Of a stretch of DNA of 64,000 nt, positions 1 to 8,582 are shown piece after piece. Each line of letters begins with the position of its first letter. Position 1 is the stretch's first letter. The notes below the pieces were generated by a model that saw only the letters and a list, made by a program, of their open reading frames with translations, had not been told where the DNA came from and did no database searches. This DNA is from an uncultured Corynebacterium sp. (GTDB lineage Bacteria > Actinomycetota > Actinomycetes > Mycobacteriales > Mycobacteriaceae): assembly GCA_946223355.1 (NCBI GenBank), contig CAMIPB010000010.1:11029-75028 (forward strand). The letters are read 5' to 3'. The translations under genes were made by a program, and so were the position numbers.

Positions 1-1
1 A

Positions 2-277
2 GCTTGGTTGCCCGTACCGGGTGGTGAAAAGGTACCGTTTCCCATCACGATTATTATTGCTTGGTGGTTTAACTCGGTGCTTACCAAAACCGCTCTACTA
101 TGGGACTCTCGTCCTTTGGTCGCGTTAATCCCTGCGTATGTATGGATCATTGGTTATTTTGGTTTGATGTTTGGGGTTGCCTTTACAGGTGATCAAATGA
201 TGGCCAATAATATTCGCAGTATCTTGTTATTGTTTGCAGGAATAGTTGGTGCCGTTTGGCCATTTCTACGCCGTTAG
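2..277 (+). CDS. C-terminal part of a membrane protein (gene starts before the window)
   Basis: The reading frame is open from the first bases of the window to a TAG at 275-277, so only the C-terminal part (about 91 residues) is visible. It contains three hydrophobic stretches that look like membrane helices: one after PITIIIAWW, one around ALIPAYVWIIGYFGL, and one around ILLLFAGIVGAVWPFL near the end. I recognise no family motif. The gene precedes the ferredoxin gene on the same strand with a 61-bp gap. In C. glutamicum an uncharacterised membrane protein gene follows mshB at this place, which fits but is inference from gene order. Confidence 0.55.
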   Translation, partial: AWLPVPGGEKVPFPITIIIAWWFNSVLTKTALLWDSRPLVALIPAYVWIIGYFGLMFGVAFTGDQMMANNIRSILLLFAGIVGAVWPFLRR

Positions 278-338
278 TGACATACTAATCGCTAGCATTT
301 CTAATAATTGATCTTTTTACAGGAGCACGAAAACTGTC

Positions 339-671
339 ATGACTTACACAATCGCTCAGCCTTGCGTCGACGTCATGGATCGCTCGTGCGTAGAAGAATG
401 CCCAGTGGATTGCATCTACGAGGGCAAGCGTTCTCTCTACATCCACCCAGATGAGTGTGTGGACTGTGGTGCATGTGAACCTGCATGCCCAGTAGAGGCG
501 ATCTTCTACGAAGACGATGTCCCAGACGAGTGGATTGATTACAACGAAGCTAACGCAGCATTCTTTGATGACCTCGGGTCTCCGGGTGGTGCCGCTGCTC
601 TTGGTCCGCAGGACTTTGATGCGCCATTGATTGCTAAGCTCCCGCCGCAAAATCAAGACGTGGAACTTTAA
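339..671 (+). CDS. fdxA: 7Fe ferredoxin (3Fe-4S/4Fe-4S)
   Basis: Small cytoplasmic electron carrier, 110 residues, with the bacterial seven-iron ferredoxin pattern. Cys9, Cys17 and Cys50 fit the ligands of the 3Fe-4S cluster, and Cys21, Cys40, Cys43 and Cys46 those of the 4Fe-4S cluster. Cys25 matches the extra free cysteine seen in Azotobacter-type FdI. The second half is acidic, as is usual for these proteins. The ATG is preceded by AGGAG at 321-325. dapC follows 35 bp downstream on the same strand with its own Shine-Dalgarno site, so co-transcription is possible. The redox partner cannot be told from this window. Confidence 0.95.
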   Translation: MTYTIAQPCVDVMDRSCVEECPVDCIYEGKRSLYIHPDECVDCGACEPACPVEAIFYEDDVPDEWIDYNEANAAFFDDLGSPGGAAALGPQDFDAPLIAKLPPQNQDVEL

Positions 672-706
672 ACTTTCGCCCCTTATAGAGTGGTTAAGGA
701 GTAGCT

Positions 707-1804
707 GTGGCTCGGAATTCGCTCCTGCACGCGTTACCAGATTTCCCCTGGAATTCCCTTGCGGAAGCTAAAGCAAAAGCAGCTGCGCATCCAGACGGCA
801 TCATCGATCTTTCCGTTGGAACGCCTGTTGATGACGTAGCACCGGGCGTGCAGCTAGCATTAGCAAATGCAGCAGGGCTTTCCGGCTACCCAACTACCCA
901 AGGCACGCTGCAACTGCGCGAAGCGATTACCGACGCCTTGCGACGCCGCTACGATATCGCAGGCGTGGATAGCGAATCAGTTCTCCCCGTAATCGGAACC
1001 AAAGAGGCGATTGCTTGGCTGCCAACGTTGTTGGGGATGCGCGGGCAAAAAGTTGCAATTCCTACGGTTGCGTATCCCACCTACGAGGTTGGTGCCTTAC
1101 TCGCGGGGGCACAACCTGTTCGTGCAGATAACCCTGAAGACTTTGGGGATGCGGCGTTGGTGTTTATTAACTCACCATCCAACCCCACTGGAGCTGTGCT
1201 GGATGTAGAGCACTTACGGGCGATAGTTGCGTGGGCCCGGGAAAATAACTCCATCGTTGCCTCCGATGAGTGCTATTTAGGCTTGGGGTACAGCAATGAG
1301 CACCCGCCAGTTTCAATCTTGGACCCGCAGGTAACTGATGGTGACAACACGGGATTGCTCGCCATGCACTCTTTGTCGAAGACCTCTAACTTGGCAAGCT
1401 ATCGTGCAGGATTTTTCGCGGGAGATAGGCAGCTAATCACCGAACTTCTTGAGCTACGTAAGCACGCAGGCTTGATGGTTCCTGGACCAATCCAAGAAGC
1501 GATGGTTGCTGCTTTGCAGGAGGACTACTCTGAACAGCTACAGCGCCAAAGGTACGCGCTGCGTCGCGCAAAGTTGATGAAAGCTCTTGTAAAGGCTGGC
1601 TTTGAAGTTTCGGCATCTCATGCGGGACTCTACTTATGGGTCAGCCGAGGAGAGAACTGCCGTGTAACAGTTGATTGGTTAGCTGAACGTGGAATTCTGG
1701 TGGCTCCGGGTGATTTCTACGGTGAATCAGGTGAGAGTTTTGTCCGCATCGGGCTCAACGGAACCGATGATCAAATTGATGCAGCCGTCGCACGACTTAG
1801 TTGA
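707..1804 (+). CDS. dapC: N-succinyldiaminopimelate aminotransferase
   Basis: PLP-dependent class I/II aminotransferase of 365 residues. In the succinylase branch of lysine and meso-diaminopimelate synthesis it converts N-succinyl-2-amino-6-ketopimelate to N-succinyl-LL-diaminopimelate. Visible family residues are NSPSNPTG with Asn159, SDECY with Asp187 and Tyr190, the PLP-binding Lys225 in SLSK, and the Arg of FVRIGL near the C terminus that binds the substrate carboxylate. The start is GTG at 707 behind AAGGAG (696-701). Position after ferredoxin and near dapD and dapE, as in C. glutamicum, supports DapC over a general aminotransferase. Confidence 0.92.
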   Translation: MARNSLLHALPDFPWNSLAEAKAKAAAHPDGIIDLSVGTPVDDVAPGVQLALANAAGLSGYPTTQGTLQLREAITDALRRRYDIAGVDSESVLPVIGTKEAIAWLPTLLGMRGQKVAIPTVAYPTYEVGALLAGAQPVRADNPEDFGDAALVFINSPSNPTGAVLDVEHLRAIVAWARENNSIVASDECYLGLGYSNEHPPVSILDPQVTDGDNTGLLAMHSLSKTSNLASYRAGFFAGDRQLITELLELRKHAGLMVPGPIQEAMVAALQEDYSEQLQRQRYALRRAKLMKALVKAGFEVSASHAGLYLWVSRGENCRVTVDWLAERGILVAPGDFYGESGESFVRIGLNGTDDQIDAAVARLS

Positions 1805-1884
1805 TGAATTTAGGTGCTAGGCCGTCTTCCCGGTATTATTAATGAGATTCAATTTTAAGTCTGTTCTAAGGGAGGCCGGGGCTG

Positions 1885-2517
1885 GTGGCTGAAATCAATG
1901 CACATCAAGCGGAAACCGCCGCAAACTCTGTCATGTCTCCCAACGTAACGCATCCAAAAGTCCCGTTGTCAGCACGTATTCGCGGAAACGTGGAACAATT
2001 CTTCAAGTTTGGACTTGTCGGTGGTTCAGGAACAGTTATCAATCTTGCTGCGACATATTGCTGCACCAAGTATTTGGAATTGGTCATGCACGGTCATGAG
2101 AATGACGTTATTTGGCCTATCGCTGGCACGGATTTTAACGTGCGTTGGTACAACGTCATTGTGTGCATAGCGTTCCTGATCGCGAATACCTGGAACTATC
2201 AGCTCAACCGGATGTGGACCTTCAAATCCGTTAACAAAGTGAGCTGGTGGCGCGGATATTTCCCCTTCTTGGCCACCGGAATCGGTGCCCTCGTTGCTTC
2301 GAGCATTGTGGTTGTCTTGTTAATGAACCCCACATCGCCCATCGGTCTGCCTGATGAAATATTCGATAATTCCTCGGGCCTACGCCGTAAATTTTATTGG
2401 GCTAGTGCAATCTCTATTGTGGCCGCGATGCCAATCAACTTTATCTTTAATAAGTTGTGGACATTTAGGTCTAAACCGACTGGCTTGAGGCTAGTCGCGG
2501 AGGAAGCACCACGCTAG
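1885..2517 (+). CDS. GtrA-like membrane protein
   Basis: Polytopic membrane protein of 210 residues with the GtrA/DPMS pattern: a cytoplasmic N-terminal segment, then FFKFGLVGGSGTVINLA, the NTWNYQLNRMWTF motif in the middle, and a near repeat of it (FIFNKLWTF) close to the end, with about four membrane helices. The family includes proteins thought to flip or help transfer lipid-linked sugars; the substrate here is unknown. GTG start at 1885 with GGGAGG directly upstream (1870-1875). It lies between dapC and the convergent permease gene, leaving only 28 bp between the two stop codons. Confidence 0.85.
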   Translation: MAEINAHQAETAANSVMSPNVTHPKVPLSARIRGNVEQFFKFGLVGGSGTVINLAATYCCTKYLELVMHGHENDVIWPIAGTDFNVRWYNVIVCIAFLIANTWNYQLNRMWTFKSVNKVSWWRGYFPFLATGIGALVASSIVVVLLMNPTSPIGLPDEIFDNSSGLRRKFYWASAISIVAAMPINFIFNKLWTFRSKPTGLRLVAEEAPR

Positions 2518-2545
2518 TCCTTTTGGCGCTGTGGTCATTCGTTGA

Positions 2546-3949
2546 TTATTCGCCGGGTAGTGGGGTAGTAGCACTTGGCGATATTTTTCGAATCGCAGAA
2601 CTAATGAGGCTGGCCACCACCAAGAGGCTAAACATGATTGCTGCAGAAAGCAGCTGAACTCTTGATGAAGCATCTGTCAGCATAAGAATAAAAAGCCCAG
2701 CCAAAATCGCCAACGTGAACCAAGTGAGGAAAGGATAGGCCCACATCCTGATAGGAAGTGGGGATATCTTCTCTAAGCGCGGACGCAGACGCAGCTGAGC
2801 TACCGCGATAAAAGCCCACACAATCAACAGCGATGCACCTGCGGAATTCAGCATGAAACCAAGTAGCCAACCCGTATCTACATAGTTGAGCACAACCATT
2901 ACTGCTGATAGTAAGACTGACAATACGATGGCGTTAAAGGGCACACCACGGGTGTTTGTGGACGCAAAGATTGATGGAGCCTCTCCACGGGATGCCAAAG
3001 AGTGCATCATGCGTGAGGAGGCGTATATCTGGGCATTAAACGCTGACAAGAGTGCTAAGACAATGACTACTTCCATGAAGCCTGCTGCTCCTGGAATACC
3101 AGCTCGTTCCAGGACCATCGTGAATGGAGAGTCCTCGGCGGAATCGGCAGCCCCCAACGCGGAATAAGGAAGCAAGAATGTAATGACTAGCACTGAACCA
3201 AGATAGAAGATGGCAATGCGCATAAAGGTTGAGCGAACTGCTTGGATCAATGAACCTTGTGGGTCTTCGGATTCAGCAGCGGCGATAGCTACGACTTCAA
3301 TGCCACCAAAAGCAAAGGCGACAGCAAGGATTCCGGCGGCAATGCCAGAAATTCCATTTGGCGCAAATCCATCCGCCAAAAACACGTCAGTACCAATAAA
3401 CGTATGACCCGGCAAGAGCCCAAAAATCAGGAGTGTGCCGACAACGAGAAAGCCTACGAGGACGGCTACTTTAATGAAGGCAAACCAATACTCAAACTCG
3501 CCAAACATGCGTACACGCAACAAATTCACCGCGCCAAAAAACGCTACGCATACTGCTGCTGGTATCCACGGAGCGACGCCAAACCATGCACCGATAAACG
3601 CTGAAGCACCGGTGATCTCAGCTCCCAACACTGCGACTGTAGCCAGCCAGTAGATCCAACCTTGGGTGAAACCAGCCCAGTGACCGATTCCGTGTTCTGC
3701 ATATTCTGAGAAGGAACCAGAAGCAGGAATGACGGTACCCATCTCACCTAGCATCTGCATGATGAGAATTGCCAGAGTGCCGGCGATAATATACGCGACC
3801 AGCACTGCCGGGCCCGCAGCGGAAATACCGACACCGGTACCGAGGAAGAGGCCAGCGCCGATTGTAGAGCCTAAACCCATCATCGTGAGATGCCGGGTTT
3901 TCAAGCCACCCTTGAGTGCACTTGATTCATTACGTTGGGGATTATTCAC
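2546..3949 (-). CDS. amino acid permease, APC superfamily (copy 1 beside dapD)
   Basis: Inner-membrane amino acid transporter of 467 residues with about 12 membrane helices and the AAT-type start LKTRHLTMMGLGSTIGAGLF. The helix 6 region FAFGGIEVVAIAAAESEDP is the usual APC permease signature. The GTG start has no good Shine-Dalgarno site, but TAGAGT lies exactly 7 nt upstream (3957-3962, minus strand), inside the end of dapD, so a separate leaderless transcript is likely in addition to read-through from dapD (10 bp upstream). It is clearly paralogous to the permease at 5100-6500: same length, same N-terminal block, same helix 6 block. Substrate not determinable from sequence. Confidence 0.9.
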   Translation of the reverse strand: MNNPQRNESSALKGGLKTRHLTMMGLGSTIGAGLFLGTGVGISAAGPAVLVAYIIAGTLAILIMQMLGEMGTVIPASGSFSEYAEHGIGHWAGFTQGWIYWLATVAVLGAEITGASAFIGAWFGVAPWIPAAVCVAFFGAVNLLRVRMFGEFEYWFAFIKVAVLVGFLVVGTLLIFGLLPGHTFIGTDVFLADGFAPNGISGIAAGILAVAFAFGGIEVVAIAAAESEDPQGSLIQAVRSTFMRIAIFYLGSVLVITFLLPYSALGAADSAEDSPFTMVLERAGIPGAAGFMEVVIVLALLSAFNAQIYASSRMMHSLASRGEAPSIFASTNTRGVPFNAIVLSVLLSAVMVVLNYVDTGWLLGFMLNSAGASLLIVWAFIAVAQLRLRPRLEKISPLPIRMWAYPFLTWFTLAILAGLFILMLTDASSRVQLLSAAIMFSLLVVASLISSAIRKISPSATTPLPGE

Positions 3950-3959
3950 CCATTAGACT

Positions 3960-4928
3960 CTAGTTGTTGTGTAGTGATTCGTTCAAAGCGACTGCATCGG
4001 CTTTCCACTCGGATGCTTCAACCTGCCCGTTCACGGAGTTACGGCGGAAGAGAATGCCTGAAGCGCCAGAAAGCACTGATGCTTTAACTGAGGTTCCGTT
4101 TTCCACGGCAGCAGCCTTTGCCACGCTTCCGTAGCAAATTACCTTGGTTCCGCCGGTGATATACAAGCCAGCTTCTACCACGCAATCGTTGCCCAAGGAA
4201 ATGCCAATGCCCGAGTTGGCGCCTAGGAGGCAGCGTTTACCAACTGAAATGGTCTCTTTGCCACCACCGGAAAGGGTACCCATGATTGAGGCGCCGCCAC
4301 CGATGTCGGTGCCATCACCCACGATAACTCCAGCAGAAATACGGCCTTCCACCATCGAGGATCCGAGAGTACCGGCGTTAAAGTTAACAAACCCTTCGTG
4401 CATGACCGTGGTGCCTTCTGCGAGGTAGGCGCCCAAGCGGACGCGGTCAGCATCGCCGATACGTACACCAGTTGGGACAACGTAATCCACCATGCGTGGG
4501 AATTTATCTACTGAGAATACGGTGACTGGTCCACGAGAAGCCAAACGTCCACGGGTCATTTGGAAATCAGCAACTGCGCAAGGGCCGTAGTTGGTCCACA
4601 CGACGTTTGCGAGGAGATTGAAGATGCCATCGAGATTGACTTCATGTGGCTTGACCAGGCGATGGGAGAGCATGTGCAGGCGCAGATACGCATCGTAGGC
4701 ATCCACCGGCGTAGCAGAAAGGTCATTGATAGTGGAAAACACCGGGACGCGCGCTACTCCGCGTTCTTCATCAGGGCCGACCAATGCCTCAAACTGTTGG
4801 GGTACCTGCTCGAGCCGAACTGTTTGCGTGGAAGTGACTTCCTCGTCGATGCGAATGGATGGATACCAGACATCGAGTACGGTTCCATCGTGAGTGATGG
4901 TGGCAATTCCTCGTGCGCTCGCGTGCAT
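3960..4928 (-). CDS. dapD: tetrahydrodipicolinate N-succinyltransferase
   Basis: Cytoplasmic enzyme of 322 residues that transfers succinyl from succinyl-CoA to tetrahydrodipicolinate in lysine/meso-diaminopimelate synthesis. The actinobacterial DapD layout is visible: an N-terminal alpha/beta domain, then a left-handed beta-helix built from hexapeptide repeats (from about residue 160), with MHEGFVNFNAGT, EGRISAGVIVGDG and GGGASIMGTLSGGG. The ATG at 4928 has a weak AGGG about 9 nt upstream. It is read in the same direction as both flanking permeases. The upstream gap (4929-5099) holds a GCCCTAA/TTAGGGC hairpin. Confidence 0.93.
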   Translation of the reverse strand: MHASARGIATITHDGTVLDVWYPSIRIDEEVTSTQTVRLEQVPQQFEALVGPDEERGVARVPVFSTINDLSATPVDAYDAYLRLHMLSHRLVKPHEVNLDGIFNLLANVVWTNYGPCAVADFQMTRGRLASRGPVTVFSVDKFPRMVDYVVPTGVRIGDADRVRLGAYLAEGTTVMHEGFVNFNAGTLGSSMVEGRISAGVIVGDGTDIGGGASIMGTLSGGGKETISVGKRCLLGANSGIGISLGNDCVVEAGLYITGGTKVICYGSVAKAAAVENGTSVKASVLSGASGILFRRNSVNGQVEASEWKADAVALNESLHNN

Positions 4929-4984
4929 TTTAATGGCCCTGAAACCTTAAAGTTGAAGTAGAGATTAGATAATTGGAGATCGTA

Positions 4985-5005
4985 GCCCTAAACGAAGATT
5001 AGGGC
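4985..5005. promoter_or_regulatory. inverted repeat upstream of dapD
   Basis: GCCCTAA (4985-4991) and TTAGGGC (4999-5005) form a perfect 7-bp inverted repeat with a 7-nt loop, 57 bp before the dapD start. No T-run follows on the dapD strand, so it is more likely an operator or a leader hairpin than a terminator. Confidence 0.4.
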
Positions 5006-5069
5006 AACGGTCGATCCAATATATTGACATCTTTCATATCGCTGATTTCAACGCCTGCGTTACCACGTC

Positions 5070-5100
5070 TTGACTAAGCCTTGACTAAGGCGACTAAGGC
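5070..5100. repeat. three short tandem repeats at the end of the second permease gene
   Basis: Three near-identical units of 10-11 bp, with the core TGACTAAG (last copy CGACTAAGG), lie back to back and run into the permease stop codon at 5100-5102. Function unknown; replication slippage is the simplest origin. Confidence 0.5.
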
Positions 5101-6500
5101 TAGGTTTGGGTCGTCGTTGCGGGATGAGCCTCTCTGTCAACTGAGCGTGGTTTGATGAATTGCGCGATGACGAGAAGCACAGCGCACACGATGATGATTG
5201 CGACAACTTGCATACGGGCACCAGGATCGAGAAGCATCATCACAATGATGGCAAAAACCGCAAGCAGGGTGAGCCAACCTAACCAGGGAAATCCCCACAT
5301 CTGCAGTGAAGTGAGTTTTCCTTCGCGTTCAAATTGTGGGTGAAGCTTGAGATAGCTCAAAATGGTCAAAATCCAAATTGCCAACAGGCAACCGCCTACG
5401 GCATTAAATAGGAAGGCGAGTAGGCCTGGCGGATTCCAAAACTGAAGACCAACGGAGCCGAATGCGAAAACCATGGACAGGATGACTGCGAAGACAGGGG
5501 AGCCCACAGTATTGGTCTGGGTGAAAATGCGCGGAGCATTGCCGTCTTTAGCCATGTCGTAGATGAAGCGAGAGGTGGCATAAATCTGTGCGTTGAATGC
5601 GGAGAGCAAAGCAAGCGCAATGACTGCCTCCATCAATCCCACAGCAGCGGGGATGTTGGCGCGCTCGAGTACAAGGGTAAACGGTGACTCTGCTGCAACG
5701 TCTGCGTCTTTGATGCTGGCGAATGGCAGCAGCATCGTGATGACCAAAATGGAGCCAATGTAGAAGAAAATGATGCGGAAAATTACTGCCCGTACTGCTG
5801 TAGCAACATTGCTGGCTGGATCTTCTGACTCCGCGGCAGCAATGGTGACAAGTTCGATTCCGCCAAAGGCAAACGCTACTGCGAGCAAGCCTGCTGCGAA
5901 TCCAGGTAGCCCGTTAGGCATGAAGTTTTCGGTGAAGTTCGTAGTGGTGACCACGTCGTGGTTGGGCCATGCGCCAAACATCATGAGGCAACCGATTACA
6001 AGGAAAATGACGATTACGCCGACCTTAATGATGGCGAACCAGAACTCGAACTCACCAAAACCGCGCACATTTGCGAAGTTGAGTACCGCAAATAGCGAGA
6101 CAGCTATGAGGGCGGGGATCCAGGGTGCTACGCCAAACCAGTTGCCAATAATCGCAGCTGCGCCGGTGATTTCGGCGCCCATGACCATCACAAGCATGAA
6201 CCAGTAGATCCACCCCATAGTGAAGCGGGCTGAGTTGCCAAAGGCCATGCCGGCGTAGGTGGAGAACGAGCCGAGTGAGGGATGGGCTGCCGCCATCTCG
6301 CCAAGCATGCGCATGATGAGTGCCACGAGAATGCCGGCCAATAAATAGGCCAACAAGATTGAAGTACCGGAAATCTGGATTCCCAGACCGACTCCCAGGA
6401 ATAGTCCGGCACCGATGGCAGAACCTAAGCCCATCATCGTAAGGTGGCGTGTCTTAAGTTTCTGTGACGTGTCCTGCTGGGACCCGACGGTGGTTGACAT
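5100..6500 (-). CDS. amino acid permease, APC superfamily (copy 2 beside dapD)
   Basis: Inner-membrane amino acid transporter of about 466 residues with about 12 membrane helices. It begins KLKTRHLTMMGLGSAIGAGLF and has FAFGGIELVTIAAAESEDP at helix 6, both nearly the same as in the permease at 2546-3949. Either the GTG at 6503 or the ATG at 6500 could be the start; I use the ATG, which gives MSTTVGSQQ. Neither has a convincing Shine-Dalgarno site; AGAAAG lies about 13 nt upstream. The gene is divergent from dapE. Its stop lies 171 bp before the dapD start on the same strand. Substrate unknown. Confidence 0.88.
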   Translation of the reverse strand: MSTTVGSQQDTSQKLKTRHLTMMGLGSAIGAGLFLGVGLGIQISGTSILLAYLLAGILVALIMRMLGEMAAAHPSLGSFSTYAGMAFGNSARFTMGWIYWFMLVMVMGAEITGAAAIIGNWFGVAPWIPALIAVSLFAVLNFANVRGFGEFEFWFAIIKVGVIVIFLVIGCLMMFGAWPNHDVVTTTNFTENFMPNGLPGFAAGLLAVAFAFGGIELVTIAAAESEDPASNVATAVRAVIFRIIFFYIGSILVITMLLPFASIKDADVAAESPFTLVLERANIPAAVGLMEAVIALALLSAFNAQIYATSRFIYDMAKDGNAPRIFTQTNTVGSPVFAVILSMVFAFGSVGLQFWNPPGLLAFLFNAVGGCLLAIWILTILSYLKLHPQFEREGKLTSLQMWGFPWLGWLTLLAVFAIIVMMLLDPGARMQVVAIIIVCAVLLVIAQFIKPRSVDREAHPATTTQT

Positions 6501-6621
6501 CACTAAACCATGCTTTCTAGATCACGTAATTATTAAATTGTGGGTCATGTTACACTAAGGTGCTGTTGTGCGTGTTACTTTTGGTGAAAGTTTTGACCAA
6601 AATATGCGTAGCATGAAAACT

Positions 6622-7773
6622 ATGTCCACTATAGACCCCACCGACGCCGTACCTGGCGCCGAGTTCACAGCACTTGACCTTACTGGTAATCCTGTCGAGT
6701 TGACCAAACAACTCGTGGATATTCCTAGTGTCTCTTTTGATGAAGCGCACATCGCGGACTCCATAGAAGTTGCACTCAAACGGATTCCCCATATCGAGTG
6801 TGAGCGCATAGGTAATACGGTGTGTGCACGGACCAACCGTGGCCTGGGAAAGCGCATCGTTCTAGCTGGACATATTGACACCGTGCCAATCGCAAAAAAC
6901 GTTCCCCACACCATGAACGAGGATGGAACAGTTCTCTACGGCTGCGGAGCGGTGGATATGAAATCTGGTTTGGCGGTCTATCTTCATGCTTTTGCAACGC
7001 TCGCAAATTCTTCAGACCTCGGTACTGATCTGACGCTTTTGGCGTATGAGGCGGAGGAGGTATCCAGTGAGCATAATGGTCTGAAGAAGTTGGCTGATAA
7101 TCATTCTTCTTGGCTGGAAGGTGATTTGGCACTGCTAGGGGAACCCTCTGGCGGCATCATTGAAGCAGGGTGCCAGGGCTCGCTGCGCATTGCGGTTACT
7201 GCATATGGTCAACGCGCCCACTCAGCGCGAGCCTGGTTGGGGGAGAATGCCGCGCACCGTTTGTCATCGGTTGTGGCGCGCGTGGCGCAGTACGAGCCAC
7301 GTTCAGTATTCATCGATGGTTTGGAATATCGAGAAGGTATGAACATTGTCCATCTGGAAAGCGGCATTGCCACAAACGTTATTCCTGATGAAGCTTGGAT
7401 GTTTGTTAACTTCCGCTTTGCCCCAAACCGCAGTGAGGAAGAAGCACTCAAACACCTCCTCGACGTTATTGGGATGGCGGATCAAACGGAGGGCGACATT
7501 GTGGATAATTTAAGCTACCGCGTGGATGATAGCGCAGGTGGTGCGTTGCCTGGCCTGCAACAACCCGCAGCTCAGCCACTGCTCGATGCAATGGGCGGAA
7601 AAGTACGTGCAAAATTCGGATGGACGGATGTAGCAAGGTTTAATAGCCTGGGAGTTCCGGCTGTGAATTTCGGGCCCGGTGACCCTGGCTTTGCACACAA
7701 GATTGATGAGCAATGCCCAGTAGCTGATATAACCGCGGTATCCGAATCCTTAAAGCAGTTTTTGACGAGCTAA
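6622..7773 (+). CDS. dapE: succinyl-diaminopimelate desuccinylase
   Basis: M20-family zinc peptidase homologue, about 383 residues, that removes succinate from N-succinyl-LL-diaminopimelate. Metal-site motifs are in order: AGHIDTVP (His and Asp), GCGAVDMKSG (bridging Asp), YEAEEVSSEHNG (catalytic Glu and ligand Glu), LLGEPSGG and GFAHKIDEQ near the end (last His). The frame is open from a GTG at 6568, but I choose ATG 6622: TAGCAT (6609-6614) lies exactly 7 nt upstream as for a leaderless start, and the resulting N terminus fits the length of corynebacterial DapE. An additional TACACT at 6551-6556 could drive a longer transcript. The LOG-family gene follows after 20 bp. Confidence 0.92.
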   Translation: MSTIDPTDAVPGAEFTALDLTGNPVELTKQLVDIPSVSFDEAHIADSIEVALKRIPHIECERIGNTVCARTNRGLGKRIVLAGHIDTVPIAKNVPHTMNEDGTVLYGCGAVDMKSGLAVYLHAFATLANSSDLGTDLTLLAYEAEEVSSEHNGLKKLADNHSSWLEGDLALLGEPSGGIIEAGCQGSLRIAVTAYGQRAHSARAWLGENAAHRLSSVVARVAQYEPRSVFIDGLEYREGMNIVHLESGIATNVIPDEAWMFVNFRFAPNRSEEEALKHLLDVIGMADQTEGDIVDNLSYRVDDSAGGALPGLQQPAAQPLLDAMGGKVRAKFGWTDVARFNSLGVPAVNFGPGDPGFAHKIDEQCPVADITAVSESLKQFLTS

Positions 7774-7793
7774 CACCGAAAGAGAAAGCACCC

Positions 7794-8582
7794 ATGGCAC
7801 CTTTGATTTCCCCTAACGATCCGCTTGGACAGCGCCGAACACTGCGCGGCCCCATGCTGCTGCGAACGGAAGGGGAACAGACCTCTACCTATGACCAACG
7901 CTTGTTGGAATCTGGCGCAGATCATGAGTGGCAGCATGCTGACCCGTGGCGAGTATTGCGCATCCAAGGAGAGTTCGTTGCAGGTTTTGACGCGCTGTCT
8001 AAAATGCCAAAGGCTGTTACGGTTTTCGGTTCTGCACGTTCTAAAGAAGACGATCCGAATTACCAGCTTGGCGTCGACCTCGCAAAAGCTCTTGTGGCCG
8101 CAGAGTACGCGGTAGTAACCGGTGGCGGCCCGGGGGTCATGGAGGCAGCCAACCGAGGGGCATATGAGGCAGGCGGCATGTCAGTGGGGTTAGGCATCGA
8201 GTTGCCTTTTGAGCAGGGGCTCAACGAATACGTTGACCTTGGTTTAAATTTCCGCTACTTCTTCGCGCGCAAGACTATGTTCTTGAAGTACTCCCAGGCT
8301 TTTGTCTGTCTGCCAGGCGGAATGGGGACCATGGATGAGTTCTTTGAAGTGTTGTGCATGGTACAAACGGGCAAGGTGACCAACTACCCAATCGTGCTGA
8401 TGGGCAGCGAATTCTGGTCGGGCCTGGTGGGCTGGATGCGTAACACCCTCGTTGAGGGAGGATTCATCAATGCGCAAGACATGGATCTATTCCTCATCAC
8501 TGACTCTGTCGATGAGGCTGTTGAGCACATCGTTGGCCGCCACCAAGTGATGACGGATCGTCGTATCGCAGACGAAAAATGA
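7794..8582 (+). CDS. LOG-family (TIGR00730) nucleotide phosphoribohydrolase
   Basis: Rossmann-like protein of 262 residues with the two signatures of the LOG/lysine-decarboxylase-like family: TGGGPGVMEAANRGA around residue 110 and LPGGMGTMDEFFEVL around residue 172. Characterised members release the base from nucleoside 5'-monophosphates (cytokinin activation); the physiological substrate in corynebacteria is not known. ATG at 7794 follows dapE by 20 bp, with a purine-rich GAAAGAGAAAG upstream. The last codons overlap the folP2 start by 4 nt (ATGA), so the two are translationally coupled. Confidence 0.88.
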   Translation: MAPLISPNDPLGQRRTLRGPMLLRTEGEQTSTYDQRLLESGADHEWQHADPWRVLRIQGEFVAGFDALSKMPKAVTVFGSARSKEDDPNYQLGVDLAKALVAAEYAVVTGGGPGVMEAANRGAYEAGGMSVGLGIELPFEQGLNEYVDLGLNFRYFFARKTMFLKYSQAFVCLPGGMGTMDEFFEVLCMVQTGKVTNYPIVLMGSEFWSGLVGWMRNTLVEGGFINAQDMDLFLITDSVDEAVEHIVGRHQVMTDRRIADEK

